Part shown: one piece after another, positions 27,501 through 39,578 of the stretch
How positions within the stretch are numbered: the stretch's first letter is position 1
How the letters are laid out: every line of letters begins with the position of its first letter
Source of the DNA: Fibrobacter intestinalis
GTDB lineage: Bacteria > Fibrobacterota > Fibrobacteria > Fibrobacterales > Fibrobacteraceae
DNA length: 64,000 nucleotides
Assembly: GCF_900167415.1 (NCBI RefSeq)
Contig: NZ_FUWU01000007.1
Span: forward strand, 21,744-85,743
Direction: 5' to 3'
The notes under the pieces: generated by a model
The model's database searches: none
What the model was told of the DNA's origin: nothing
What the model saw: the letters and a program-made list of their open reading frames with translations, nothing else
Made by a program: the position numbers and the translations under genes

Positions 27501-29821
27501 GGCAACTGCACCGACATCCGGAATACGGATTTATTGCCGATGGAACGACGCTCTTCGGCAGTCGCCAAACGGACCTTCAAATTTTGCGCGGACACTCCAT
27601 CCTGTGTCGCCAGAATTTTCTGCAATTTTTCATTTCGCTGTTGGGCGAGGCGATTCAACATCTCCAGCAACTCCTTATCCGAAGGGCGTTTCCACGTCTC
27701 TTGAAATTGTTTAAACGCATCGTCGTCTTTGGCTTCTAATGCCGCCTTGCGTTCTACCGGCGTCAAATTCGCTTTGCCCGTCTGCGCCCTGTAAAATTCG
27801 AGTTTTTCCATTTTGCGGAGAAAAGATTCCTGCTGTTTTTTGGGATTGTAAACCTGCACAACCGTCAATTTGGAACCCGGCTTCAGGGAAAGAACCTTCG
27901 TCCATTCCTGTGCAATTCCATATTGTTCGCTGGTGAAGTCGTCGGCGGCAATATCAAACGCAAAATCGCTCGGCGTCGAATTTCCGAATATCAACTTGGC
28001 CGGAGAAAGCGCAACCTTTACCAGCAAATTGACCAGCGTCTGCCAGACGATTTTCCCGTATGAAAATTCGGGATCCTGCAAATTGCCTTTCACCGGAATG
28101 TCAAAAGCAATTTTGCCATCCTTATCTTTAAGAATGTAGAGGGCGATTTTCATCGGAACCGTATATTCGGGCTTGGCATCCGAAGGCTTGTCCCCGACAG
28201 TCAAATTGTAAATATCGATATTGTTGCGGCTGTCGATTTCATAATGGCGAATCACGTTGTCCGAAGCGAATCCAAGAGAACCGGCTTCCAGCGGATAGCC
28301 CGTATAATGTTCCGAATACTTGGAAAAGTCCGCCATATTCACATTTTTCACATCGATATTCGCTTGCAGGGACGTTCTGTCCGAAGGTTGCATTTTGGCG
28401 GAAACCTTCACTGAACCGCCATGCGGAAGCGCCGCGTGCACAAGCAAGGAAACCTGCTTATCAAGCGCGATATTCGACGCATCCAGAGCTATCCCCGAAA
28501 CCGTATAAGAGAAGCCGCCGGGAATCGTATTGTCGTTAAAGGTGAATTTCGTTTCGGATACGGAAAGTTTCGCGAGCGAAGCCTGCAAAGATGGCGTTTG
28601 GGAAATTTCATTTTTCAACGAATCGTTTGGGGATTTTTCCGAATTGGTGTCCAGCGTTTTGGCAGCCGTAGAATCCACGGAAGCCGCAAGCACGGAATCC
28701 CGAAATTCCTGCTCGCCAGACTCTCCAGAACTATTCTTCGGAGTCAAAAGAACCTGGATATTGTTGGAATTTTTATACAGGTCGAAATGCGCAGACGCTC
28801 CACGCAAAGTGAGCGAATCCAGAACAAAACGATTCTTGCCCAAGTTCACGTCGCCAATCCCCACGCCCAAATGTGCAACTTCCAAAGTCTTTCCCGAAGT
28901 TTCCGTCAAAACCACGTCATCCACAGAAACCGTACCTTTCACCGAAGCCGACAGAACATCTTTTACATTGCCCGTCGCCGAAATATCCACGCCTACTTTG
29001 CCCGACAAATCCTGAAACTGCAAAGCCGTTTTCAAATAAGGCTGCACGGCACCCATCGAAAAATCCGACAACTTTACCCGAACGCCAAAGTTTCCTTGCT
29101 GCATATTGTAATCGGCAAAAACCTTCAACGCGCCGCCGCTCGCAAACGAAAGCTCTAAACCCGCCGAAGTTTTTTTATCCGAAAAATAAACTTCGGGAAC
29201 GCGCACCGAAAAATCCTTCAATTCCAAATGCGACTGCACTTCCCCGTCTTCAAAGATGACGTTTCCAGAAAGAACGGCGATTTGCCGAATCGAAATTCCC
29301 AAAGGCAGCGCACTTCCCGCAGCATCCGATGAAGATTGCTCTTGAGGGGATTTTTCTCCTTGAGATTTTTGAGTTTGAACGCTATCCGTTTCCGAGGCTT
29401 CCGCCAGAGTTTCCAATTTGCTGGAAGACGAATCCGAAGCGGCAAAGCGATCGAGAATATCGCTAAAATTAAAATGTTCCCCGTTTTTGAGCACGCGAGC
29501 AAAGGGCGAATCCACGCGAACTTCCGAAAGACAAATGTCCCCGACAAACAGACAGCTCGGATCCACATTGACAAAAAATTCCCGGAAAGAAACAAATTTT
29601 GTCGTATCGTCGTTTTCAAAAAGGTCAAAATTTTCAATCCGCACGGTAAAACGGAACGGGTTGAAAGAAATGCCGCCGATTTGAATTTTTCTTCCTATCC
29701 ATTCTCGGGAGTGTCCTTCTATGTAGCTGCCAGCGAATTTCGGAGCGATAAGACAAGCGGCGAAAAACAGCAAGAGCAGCGCCGCCAAAACAATTCCGAT
29801 GATGCGAATCCCTTTTTTCAT
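27497..29821 (-). CDS. DUF748/AsmA-like large envelope protein
   Basis: A 774-residue protein with one N-terminal membrane helix (IIGIVLAALLLLFFAACLIA), then a long periplasmic region of beta repeats with the AsmA/DUF748 pattern: GRKIQIGGISFNPFRFTVRI, FREFFVNVDPSCLFVGDI and RVDSPFARVLKNGEHFNFSD. A low-complexity Ser/Glu linker sits at about 130-175, and a helical tail rich in Lys and Glu at the end. AsmA-like proteins, including TamB and YhdP, bridge the periplasm and move lipids or membrane proteins. The 4-base overlap with the barrel gene supports a paired function. Confidence 0.75.
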   Translation of the reverse strand: MKKGIRIIGIVLAALLLLFFAACLIAPKFAGSYIEGHSREWIGRKIQIGGISFNPFRFTVRIENFDLFENDDTTKFVSFREFFVNVDPSCLFVGDICLSEVRVDSPFARVLKNGEHFNFSDILDRFAASDSSSSKLETLAEASETDSVQTQKSQGEKSPQEQSSSDAAGSALPLGISIRQIAVLSGNVIFEDGEVQSHLELKDFSVRVPEVYFSDKKTSAGLELSFASGGALKVFADYNMQQGNFGVRVKLSDFSMGAVQPYLKTALQFQDLSGKVGVDISATGNVKDVLSASVKGTVSVDDVVLTETSGKTLEVAHLGVGIGDVNLGKNRFVLDSLTLRGASAHFDLYKNSNNIQVLLTPKNSSGESGEQEFRDSVLAASVDSTAAKTLDTNSEKSPNDSLKNEISQTPSLQASLAKLSVSETKFTFNDNTIPGGFSYTVSGIALDASNIALDKQVSLLVHAALPHGGSVKVSAKMQPSDRTSLQANIDVKNVNMADFSKYSEHYTGYPLEAGSLGFASDNVIRHYEIDSRNNIDIYNLTVGDKPSDAKPEYTVPMKIALYILKDKDGKIAFDIPVKGNLQDPEFSYGKIVWQTLVNLLVKVALSPAKLIFGNSTPSDFAFDIAADDFTSEQYGIAQEWTKVLSLKPGSKLTVVQVYNPKKQQESFLRKMEKLEFYRAQTGKANLTPVERKAALEAKDDDAFKQFQETWKRPSDKELLEMLNRLAQQRNEKLQKILATQDGVSAQNLKVRLATAEERRSIGNKSVFRMSVQLP

Positions 29822-30093
29822 ACAGGAAACGATAGAAAAATAAAATGCCCCATAAAATCAATTCCTTTGAAATCGCAAAGATTCCCTCGACGCGAAGAAA
29901 GGCCTTCCACCATTATTCGTAAAAGGCATTTTTCGCAACCACTGATAACTCTAATGCTGCCGATTTTTTTGAAAATGAATTTTTAGAGATGCCCCGAAGG
30001 TCCTATTTCACCATATTTAATTCTTTAGAGGATTTTACAAAATATGAATTCCAAAGGGAAAATCCGTCCGCCAGTGATGAAGTTTTCTTTTTT
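29822..30093. other. Gene-free leader between the DUF748 gene and rnpB
   Basis: About 270 bases, AT-rich, with no supported gene. It should contain the promoter of the minus-strand envelope operon. I see no clear hairpin or recognised motif. Confidence 0.4.
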
Positions 30094-30122
30094 CCGACAA
30101 AAGGTTAAAATTTTTCTAAATT
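30094..30122 (+). promoter_or_regulatory. Putative rnpB promoter
   Basis: CCGACA at 30094-30099 and TAAATT at 30117-30122 are 17 bases apart, and the -10 ends about 6 bases before the predicted 5' end of RNase P RNA. The -10 is embedded in TTTTCTAAATTG, as at fba. Confidence 0.55.
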
Positions 30123-30126
30123 GATT

Positions 30127-30504
30127 GCGGGACAACGGATGGCCGCTCTTGCGAAAGCAAGGGAGGAAAGTCCGGGCACCGCAAGGCAGGATGCTGGATA
30201 ACGTCCAGGCGCAGAAATGCGACGGAAAGCGCAGCAGAAAACAAACCGCCTTTTTGAAGTTCGCTTCAAAGGCAAGGGTGAAAAGGCGAGGTAAGAGCTC
30301 ACCGCATTTCTGGCGACAGAAATGGCACGGCAAGCCCCATCCGGTGCAAGACCAAGCAGAATTCCGCTCCGATTACGGAGCCTGGGTAGCCTTTTCCAGT
30401 CGGAATTCGGGTAGGTTGCTCGAGGCCGTCAGCAATGGCGTGCCCAGATAGATGGTCATCGCCGACTCTATGCCGGCACAGAACCCGGCTTATAGTTGTC
30501 CCTA
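30127..30504 (+). ncRNA. rnpB: RNase P RNA, bacterial class A
   Basis: The catalytic RNA of RNase P matures tRNA 5' ends. GGGACAAC at 30129-30136 pairs with GTTGTCCC at 30495-30502 as helix P1. The core motifs are present: GAGGAAAGTCCGGGC near 30161, CAAGGGTGAAAAGGCGAGGT near 30273, the CGGTGCAAGACC region near 30340, GGGTAGGTTGCTCGAGGC near 30410, and CCAGATAGATGGTCATCGCC near 30445. An ACAGAACCCGGCTTAT tail precedes the P1 partner. Short frames across it are not genes. Confidence 0.97.
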
Positions 30505-30507
30505 TTA

Positions 30508-30541
30508 TGGGAGCTTCTCGAAAAGGGAAGCTCCCTCTTTT
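30508..30541 (+). terminator. Terminator of rnpB
   Basis: GGGAGCTTC and GAAGCTCCC arms around a short TCGAAAAGG loop, followed by CTCTTTTATTTT. Confidence 0.9.
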
Positions 30542-30629
30542 ATTTTAATCGGACAATCCGCTGCGACATTTTCGTGTTTAGGCAGCCTCTAAAAACGCTT
30601 GGGTAAGGTTGAAACCAACCATGTTTCGA

Positions 30630-30700
30630 CAGACGACAGCTGTGCTTCGACAATCGGTCCCTGAGCCTGTCGAAGGGCACTGACAACTAGCATTTTTCGC
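30630..30700. repeat. Dispersed TGAGCCTGTCGAAG-type repeat
   Basis: TTCGACAATCGG and CCTGAGCCTGTCGAAGGGCAC form an imperfect palindrome related to copies near 3398, 10617 and (inverted) 33652. It lies between the rnpB terminator and the rdgB promoter, and the rest of the gap 30542-30742 shows nothing else. Confidence 0.65.
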
Positions 30701-30742
30701 TTCCTGTTTACAGCAACACGTCCCATTCTCAGACACTTCACA

Positions 30743-30755
30743 TTTTCTATAATTG
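30743..30755 (+). promoter_or_regulatory. Putative rdgB -10 element implying a leaderless mRNA
   Basis: TTTTCTATAATTG contains TATAAT at 30748-30753, ending only 9 bases before the ATG at 30763, with no Shine-Dalgarno between. Transcription would start at or very near the start codon. Confidence 0.5.
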
Positions 30756-30762
30756 CCGTCGT

Positions 30763-31404
30763 ATGAAACGCTTATTCGTCATCGCTACGGGAAACGCCGG
30801 AAAAATCCGGGATTTCGCCTTTATTTTAGGAACCGAACAGAACGATTTTAAAACCCTCCGGGAAATCGGTTTTGAAGAAGATATTCTAGAAAACGGAAAC
30901 TCCTTTGAAGAAAACGCCATCATCAAATCGCAAACCGTTGCCAGATGGCTCGCCGAAAAAAATACGGAAGCGACCGTCCTCGCCGACGATTCGGGTTTGC
31001 AGGTTTTTGCTCTTGACGGTGAGCCCGGGATTTACAGTGCCCGCTATGCCGGAAAACACGGAGACGACAAGGCCAACAACGCCAAACTGCTCCAGAAACT
31101 CGAAGGAGTTAAAGATCGCAGCGCAAGATATTTTTGTGCCCTTTCCTACCAGACTGTCATCCGAGAAAGCAACGGAAAATTTTCGATTTCCGAACCCCGG
31201 ATTTTCGAAGGCGAATGCCGTGGGCAGATCAACTTGGCTCCCGTAGGCGACAAAGGATTCGGTTACGATCCGCTTTTTATTCCGAACGGATTTTCAAAGA
31301 CTTTTGCCCAAATGGAACTCGCCGAAAAAAAGCCGATCAGCCATCGCGGAAACGCCATTCGCGCCCTTCGCGACGCTTTGGAAAATGATTTAAGGCAAAA
31401 TTAA
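30763..31404 (+). CDS. rdgB: XTP/dITP pyrophosphatase (HAM1/RdgB family)
   Basis: RdgB hydrolyses dITP, XTP and similar deaminated purine triphosphates, keeping them out of DNA and RNA. Seen: VIATGNAGKIRDF at the start (TxNxxK signature), GNSFEENAIIKSQ, VLADDSGLQVFALDGEPGIY then SARYAG, GKGFGYDPLFI (as GDKGFGYDPLFI) and ISHRGNAIRAL. The length of 213 residues is normal. The stop is one base from that of the DUF763 gene on the other strand. Confidence 0.95.
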   Translation: MKRLFVIATGNAGKIRDFAFILGTEQNDFKTLREIGFEEDILENGNSFEENAIIKSQTVARWLAEKNTEATVLADDSGLQVFALDGEPGIYSARYAGKHGDDKANNAKLLQKLEGVKDRSARYFCALSYQTVIRESNGKFSISEPRIFEGECRGQINLAPVGDKGFGYDPLFIPNGFSKTFAQMELAEKKPISHRGNAIRALRDALENDLRQN

Positions 31405-31405
31405 A

Positions 31406-32662
31406 TTATCCCACCACTCTTCCGCCCCACTCCTCGGAATGCGCTTTCTCGTGAGCGAGCGTTTTTTGAAAATCCGCCGTCGGATGGCAATTTTTTTCCA
31501 CAAAAAGCTGCGTCCGATGCAGGCGATTTAAGCATTCCAGCTTATCGCGTTCTCCGAGTTTTGCCCGTTCAATGGAAGCTCCCAGAATACGAATCGATTC
31601 GTCATAAATACGGCAAGGAACAGGAAAAGGATGACCGTCCTTTCCCCCGTGCGCAAAAGAATAACGCGCCGGATCGCTGAAACGAGAAGGCGTCCCGTTG
31701 ATAACTTCACTGACAAGGGTCAGCGATTGCAATGTACGCGGCCCTAGTCCGGGGGTCAAAAGCAGACTTTCAAAATCGTTTGGATTGGATTCGTAAGCGG
31801 TCGCAAGAACGCCGCCTAAACGCTTGAGATTCACATCTTCCATTCGGACATCGTGATGCGTGGGCATCCGCAAATCGCGGGAATGGCAAATTTCAATCGG
31901 TTCCGGCTTCGAATCAAACAAATCGAATTGCTCCGGCACGACAATCGACGTCGAAGGATTTACCATCTGCGAAATTTCATGCAGGACTCGATCCGGATTT
32001 TCCCGAGAAAGGGAAAGAATGGAACTTCTCGTCGGAGCCGCGCCCAAGTCCGTCAGATTTAAAATTTCGCCCCGATTTTCGCCGACCACTCCCGAATGCG
32101 GATTTTCCACGAAAGAACGCAAACGGGCAGAGCTCCAATGATAGCGTCTTGCCGCTCGCGCTGCCGGATTCATCCCCTGCTGCACGACAGCCCAATCCCC
32201 CTCGTCCGTAACAATAAAATTGTGCTGGTAAAGTTGGAATCCGTCTTGCACCGCCGTATTATCCACCTTCGCACACAAGCGGCTCGCCCGTTCCAAATCC
32301 CATCCATTCAACCCCGTCTTGTCCGAGAAGGCCAAAAGTTCGGCAGGCGTTTCCCGGGAATACTTTCCCCGGCCTCCACAAATAAAAATGCCAAGCTCTT
32401 TGGCAATCGGATTCAATCCGCGCTTTAACGCATACATCACGCTGGTCGTAATTCCCGAAGAATGCCAATCCATTCCTAAAACCGCGCCCAAGGACTGAAA
32501 CCAAAGAGGATCGCTCAATCGAACAAGAAATTCCCTTTTCCCGTAATTTTCAACAATGCTCTCTGCAATCAGGCGTCCCAGATCGCGCATTCTGTCCGCA
32601 AGCCAGCGAGGAACCGTCCCCGTATGCAGCGGCAAGTCAGCAATTCCGGTTCGCTTGGGCAT
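31406..32662 (-). CDS. DUF763 family protein
   Basis: A 418-residue cytoplasmic protein of the DUF763 family, known from archaea and scattered bacteria and of no established function. Recognisable segments are KRTGIADLPLHTGTVPRWL, GMDWHSSGITTSVMYALKRG, FICGGRGKYSRETP, DEGDWAVVQQGMN, ARRYHWSS and LLTPGLGPRTLQSLTLVSEV, the last resembling a helix-hairpin-helix DNA-binding motif. This suggests a nucleic-acid link, but that is inference. It is followed upstream by a hypothetical gene only 6 bases away on the same strand. Confidence 0.85.
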   Translation of the reverse strand: MPKRTGIADLPLHTGTVPRWLADRMRDLGRLIAESIVENYGKREFLVRLSDPLWFQSLGAVLGMDWHSSGITTSVMYALKRGLNPIAKELGIFICGGRGKYSRETPAELLAFSDKTGLNGWDLERASRLCAKVDNTAVQDGFQLYQHNFIVTDEGDWAVVQQGMNPAARAARRYHWSSARLRSFVENPHSGVVGENRGEILNLTDLGAAPTRSSILSLSRENPDRVLHEISQMVNPSTSIVVPEQFDLFDSKPEPIEICHSRDLRMPTHHDVRMEDVNLKRLGGVLATAYESNPNDFESLLLTPGLGPRTLQSLTLVSEVINGTPSRFSDPARYSFAHGGKDGHPFPVPCRIYDESIRILGASIERAKLGERDKLECLNRLHRTQLFVEKNCHPTADFQKTLAHEKAHSEEWGGRVVG

Positions 32663-32668
32663 AAAACG

Positions 32669-33502
32669 CTACCGACGAATCGTCAGCAGAAAGGATCCAT
32701 GTGAATTTGTCTGCATTTCCACAAAGCCTCCGCTAGAAAGCTTTTGAAAGAAAATGCGTACAAATTTACTTTGGTCCGGAGAAGAAAGGATTGCCGAAAT
32801 TTCACGTTCGGAAATCATCGCCGATGAAATCCAATCCTTATTGTACCAATGCCAAATTTGCCAGTTGAAAAGGCCTCGAGTACTGGCGATAAAAGCTTGC
32901 ACCATCAACGCATATTCGTAAGCGTAAAAATCACGCCGTGTCTGGATTTCCAACAGTTTCTGCGTTTCCGAAAGCATCGCAAAGTGAGGAATGGGAGCAA
33001 TGGGCTGCGCATCGGGTTTTAAATACGAAAACTGGATTTCGTTCTGACGGACGGCAACCTGTAAATTCGTATCGTCGAGATGCACATAAAGCCCGGGAAG
33101 TTTTTCTCGATAATCCCGAAAAACCGTTTGGGCCTGAAGCGGTTCTTTAATATCCAAGGGAATTTTTTTCGTAGAAATTTTACCGATTTCAAAAAAAGAA
33201 AGTTTTTCTCCTTTTTCTTTTTTCTCCAAAAGGGCGAATAATTTTTTTCCGTTTGGTGAATTCAAAAGCCAACCGTGCTCCACTTTGCGGCAAATCTGCC
33301 CCTTTTCATCCATCACAATCGCTGCGATCGCCGAATCCAGCACGCCATCGGCATCCCATTCCATCCAAGTGCCGCCACCGCCCTTTTCATCCAGTTTTTG
33401 AAACAGCTCCTCAGAACGGAACGGTTGTGCGGATTCAAAAATAACGGGCGGAGTTGCCAACGCGGCAACAGCAAGGAACAAAAGAGAGACAATTTTTTTC
33501 AT
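32669..33502 (-). CDS. Hypothetical exported protein
   Basis: No family is recognised. The 277-residue protein has a signal peptide (MKKIVSLLFLAVAALATPP). Of note is WMEWDADGVLDSAIAAIVMD and an alternation of short beta segments in the first half; the C-terminal third is helical (FYAYEYALMVQAFIASTRGL) and ends in a winged-helix-like ISAILSSPDQSKFVRIFFQK. It is the first gene of a probable two-gene unit with DUF763. A periplasmic location is inferred from the signal only. Confidence 0.65.
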   Translation of the reverse strand: MKKIVSLLFLAVAALATPPVIFESAQPFRSEELFQKLDEKGGGGTWMEWDADGVLDSAIAAIVMDEKGQICRKVEHGWLLNSPNGKKLFALLEKKEKGEKLSFFEIGKISTKKIPLDIKEPLQAQTVFRDYREKLPGLYVHLDDTNLQVAVRQNEIQFSYLKPDAQPIAPIPHFAMLSETQKLLEIQTRRDFYAYEYALMVQAFIASTRGLFNWQIWHWYNKDWISSAMISEREISAILSSPDQSKFVRIFFQKLSSGGFVEMQTNSHGSFLLTIRR

Positions 33503-33537
33503 CGGTACTAAAATAGCAAAAGGCCAGCTCTAAAAAT

Positions 33538-33720
33538 TGGGGAATTATGGACAATCTTCCACCAAATGCTCTCAATTATTCTCAGTTCTTAGTTCTTAGT
33601 TTCAATTCCCAACTCATAACTATTAACCGGTCCCTGAATTTTGGTTAGTGTGCTTCGACAAGCTCAGCAACCGTTTGCCGAACTAATCGATAGGCTCTAA
33701 TCACCAACTAGCGTCAAGGA
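33538..33720. repeat. Repeat-rich gap between the hypothetical gene and ligA
   Basis: The 305-base gap 33503-33807 contains a short relative of the 9128/10381 repeat (CTTCCACCAAATGCTCTCAA at about 33550), then tandem TTCTTAG pieces, then an inverted copy of the dispersed repeat (GCTTCGACAAGCTCAGCAAC at about 33652). No gene is seen. A TATATT hexamer ends 8 bases before the ligA ATG. Confidence 0.6.
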
Positions 33721-33804
33721 AGCACTTCTACATTCCTTGGGCAAGCGAAACGGGACTTAATTTTTGAAAAGAAATTTCGCCTTTTCACCATTTTATATTT
33801 TTGA

Positions 33805-37493
<3,689 letters not shown>

Positions 37494-37500
37494 GCCTCCG

Positions 37501-38874
37501 TTAATGTTTGCCTGTGGTTAAAAAATATCCTCCGGTCTTTTTGGCCCCACGAAATTCAATCAATCCAAGTTCGATAAAACTCTTTAAGGTGCGAGATAAT
37601 GTGGGAACGCTGACTTCTACTAACGAGGCCAACTTGTTGGTTTTTAGACCGGGGCTCTCGGACAAAAGTTGGAGTACTCTTTTTTCACGGGAATTTAATC
37701 TATCATTTAATCTATCATCCCGAATGCTATTCGTCTTGCCCCGCTTCATAAATGTCACCGTAAAGAAGCCCTGGGTATCAAATTTCGGTTCTGGCAACCC
37801 TGCGTCTTGCATCAGTTTCCGCATTCGGGGAATGCCGGATCCAACTTTCTCGACAACCTGCATTCTTGTAAAGAGTCCAAATATCAGCGGGTTGCGGCTC
37901 ATACTTTTATGCCCGAATTCCGCAGCTACTATTGGAAGCAATCCACCGGGATTCGATATCTCAACCCGGTCATCATATACTTCTACCATAACTGTCGCAC
38001 CTTCTTCATATAGGTCACGATGGCAAATGGCGTTCATAATCGCTTCCTTGAAAACATCAAGAGGAATTTCCCATATTTCCTGGCGGGGTCCAGTCCCTTT
38101 GATGATATACTCCACTTCGAGTTTACTCTCAATCCATGAAAGCGCATCGAGATATTGCTGATACAATGGTCCTCCAAAAGTCTTGTCGTCGATAATATGG
38201 ACCTTGTCCAATCCTTTGAAGCGGAGACACCTAATAACAGCATGGGGGAATTTACGTTCCGGGTCGCGACCAAAGAAGAGAACCGCAGCATTTTTGGCAA
38301 CACCATCTTCTGTCAAAAGTTCAAGACTTTCAAATAAACTCCCGAGAGGTAAAGTATCGGAAAGGTTTGCCATTTCCATAAAGGTCTTGTAATTACGCGG
38401 CTCTACTTCTCTATCAATATCAAACCAACGGCAAGGAATGGCATCGTAAAAAATCTTGGCGCACTCGGCAAAGAAAGCCCTAATCTCTTCGGCAGAACGG
38501 AGTTTTTGATAATTGGCCCCTTCTCTGACATAGACGACCCCTCCCGTAATATAAGGTTTGTCCTTGCCATTTGGAACATCAATGACCCATACTTTTTTGT
38601 CTCCCACATCGACGGAATAAAGCTCGCATTTCAGAGCCGGAGAAATTTCTCCAATTGTACCTTGAATGGCAAAGCGCTTGTTGTTATCAATTTCAGCACC
38701 GACAATGTGATTATCGTTATCAACTCCAATAAGAACATAACCGCCGGCGGCATTGGCAAAGTCGGCAACTTCATCGGAGATTTCCTTGACTTTGGAAGGT
38801 ACGCTGCGTTTGAAATCCACATTGTAGCCTTCTCCGCCTTTCACTAATTCTTGTATTTGCGACGCTGTTAACAT
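37501..38874 (-). CDS. AlbA/Schlafen-type ATP-binding transcriptional regulator
   Basis: The 457-residue protein begins MLTASQIQELVKGGEGYNVD then FKRSVPSK: the AlbA_2/Schlafen N-terminal domain with ADFANAAGGYVLIGVDND. The middle has the GHKL-like pattern KEAIMNAICHRDLYEEGATV, DRVEISNPGGLLP and VEKVGSGIPRMRKLM, seen in 'RecG-like' proteins that are not helicases. The C-terminus is a winged helix (LLSESPGLKTNKLASLVEVS). Related proteins act as regulators or in phage defence; the role here is unknown. The start at 38874 matches the domain boundary; the frame is open to 38979. Confidence 0.8.
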   Translation of the reverse strand: MLTASQIQELVKGGEGYNVDFKRSVPSKVKEISDEVADFANAAGGYVLIGVDNDNHIVGAEIDNNKRFAIQGTIGEISPALKCELYSVDVGDKKVWVIDVPNGKDKPYITGGVVYVREGANYQKLRSAEEIRAFFAECAKIFYDAIPCRWFDIDREVEPRNYKTFMEMANLSDTLPLGSLFESLELLTEDGVAKNAAVLFFGRDPERKFPHAVIRCLRFKGLDKVHIIDDKTFGGPLYQQYLDALSWIESKLEVEYIIKGTGPRQEIWEIPLDVFKEAIMNAICHRDLYEEGATVMVEVYDDRVEISNPGGLLPIVAAEFGHKSMSRNPLIFGLFTRMQVVEKVGSGIPRMRKLMQDAGLPEPKFDTQGFFTVTFMKRGKTNSIRDDRLNDRLNSREKRVLQLLSESPGLKTNKLASLVEVSVPTLSRTLKSFIELGLIEFRGAKKTGGYFLTTGKH

Positions 38875-39053
38875 AGAGCAAAGTTGCAAATTTATACCGG
38901 TTCGAAAAGACGACTGCAAGCAAAACGAATCCCGAATTCCTTCGGGATTTTTTGTCGTTCCCATAAAAAGTCTTTTCAAACGAAAAATTTCGCCGAATTT
39001 TCCCTAAAACACAAAAAAAACAAGCCTTTTTTGCATTTTTTCCGACTTTTGCC

Positions 39054-39083
39054 TTGACAAGACGCGCCGGTTTTTATTATCTT
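39054..39083 (+). promoter_or_regulatory. Putative tRNA-Ser promoter
   Basis: TTGACA at 39054-39059 is followed by overlapping -10 candidates TATTAT (spacer 15) and TATCTT (spacer 18), 15-18 bases before the mature tRNA. A GC-rich discriminator (GCGACG) follows. Confidence 0.6.
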
Positions 39084-39097
39084 TGCGACGCATCCTT

Positions 39098-39182
39098 GGA
39101 GGGATGGCCGAGTGGTTGAAGGCGCACGCTTGGAAAGCGTGTTTACTTAACTGTAACGAGGGTTCGAATCCCTCTCCCTCTT
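39098..39182 (+). tRNA. tRNA-Ser (anticodon GGA)
   Basis: The acceptor GGAGGGA pairs with TCCCTCT. The D-arm reads GGCCGAGTGGTTGAAGGC, the anticodon arm ACGCTTGGAAAGCGT has GGA, and a long variable arm (GTTTACTTAACTGTAAC) as expected for serine precedes the T-arm GAGGGTTCGAATCCCTC. CCA is not encoded. It lies just upstream of a probable rpoZ gene and may be co-transcribed with it. Confidence 0.95.
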
Positions 39183-39204
39183 CTAAAACTTTACAAGGTG
39201 GCTT

Positions 39205-39516
39205 ATGTCTAACAATCGCGTTTACCTTGACGACATCTACGCAAGCGAAGCCTGCAAGGGTTCCACCTTCCGTGCCGTGGTGATGATGGCACAAGAAGCT
39301 CGTTTCATCAACGAACAAGCAAACCGAGAGGGTTATGTGAATTTGACGATGAAACCGACGACTATCGCGATGAACAAATTTAAAGCGAACAAGCTTTCCA
39401 TCGCTTCCGCACAGGAAGCCGAAGAAGCTCCGCAAGCCAACGGCGCGCCTGTTTCCGCAAATCCTCAAGATGGTCAGAGCATGGCGGACTCGGCTAACGA
39501 CGCTTTTGGAATCTAA
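39205..39516 (+). CDS. rpoZ: Probable RNA polymerase omega subunit
   Basis: A 103-residue acidic protein that I assign to omega with caution. FRAVVMMAQEARFINEQANR resembles the conserved omega helix in which AKRAR is usual, and KPTTIAMNKFKANKL resembles the second conserved helix (P.ATAL.EI..GK). The tail is an Ala/Glu/Gln-rich disordered segment. AAGGTGG precedes the ATG. It lies between tRNA-Ser and the trp fusion with its own terminator. Omega helps assemble the polymerase by holding beta-prime. If wrong, it is a conserved small acidic protein of unknown role. Confidence 0.55.
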   Translation: MSNNRVYLDDIYASEACKGSTFRAVVMMAQEARFINEQANREGYVNLTMKPTTIAMNKFKANKLSIASAQEAEEAPQANGAPVSANPQDGQSMADSANDAFGI

Positions 39517-39538
39517 CTTTTGAAACATAAAATTTCAA

Positions 39539-39568
39539 AGGCGACTCTTCGGGGTCGCTTTTCTTTTT
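39539..39568 (+). terminator. Terminator after rpoZ
   Basis: GCGAC and GTCGC arms with a TCTTCGGG loop, followed by TTTTCTTTTT, placed between rpoZ and the trp gene. Confidence 0.75.
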
Positions 39569-39578
39569 AGGAAAATAA

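Noticed and set aside
30025..30451. Short frames on both strands around the RNase P RNA
   Set aside because: They overlap a highly conserved structured RNA and show no coding features.
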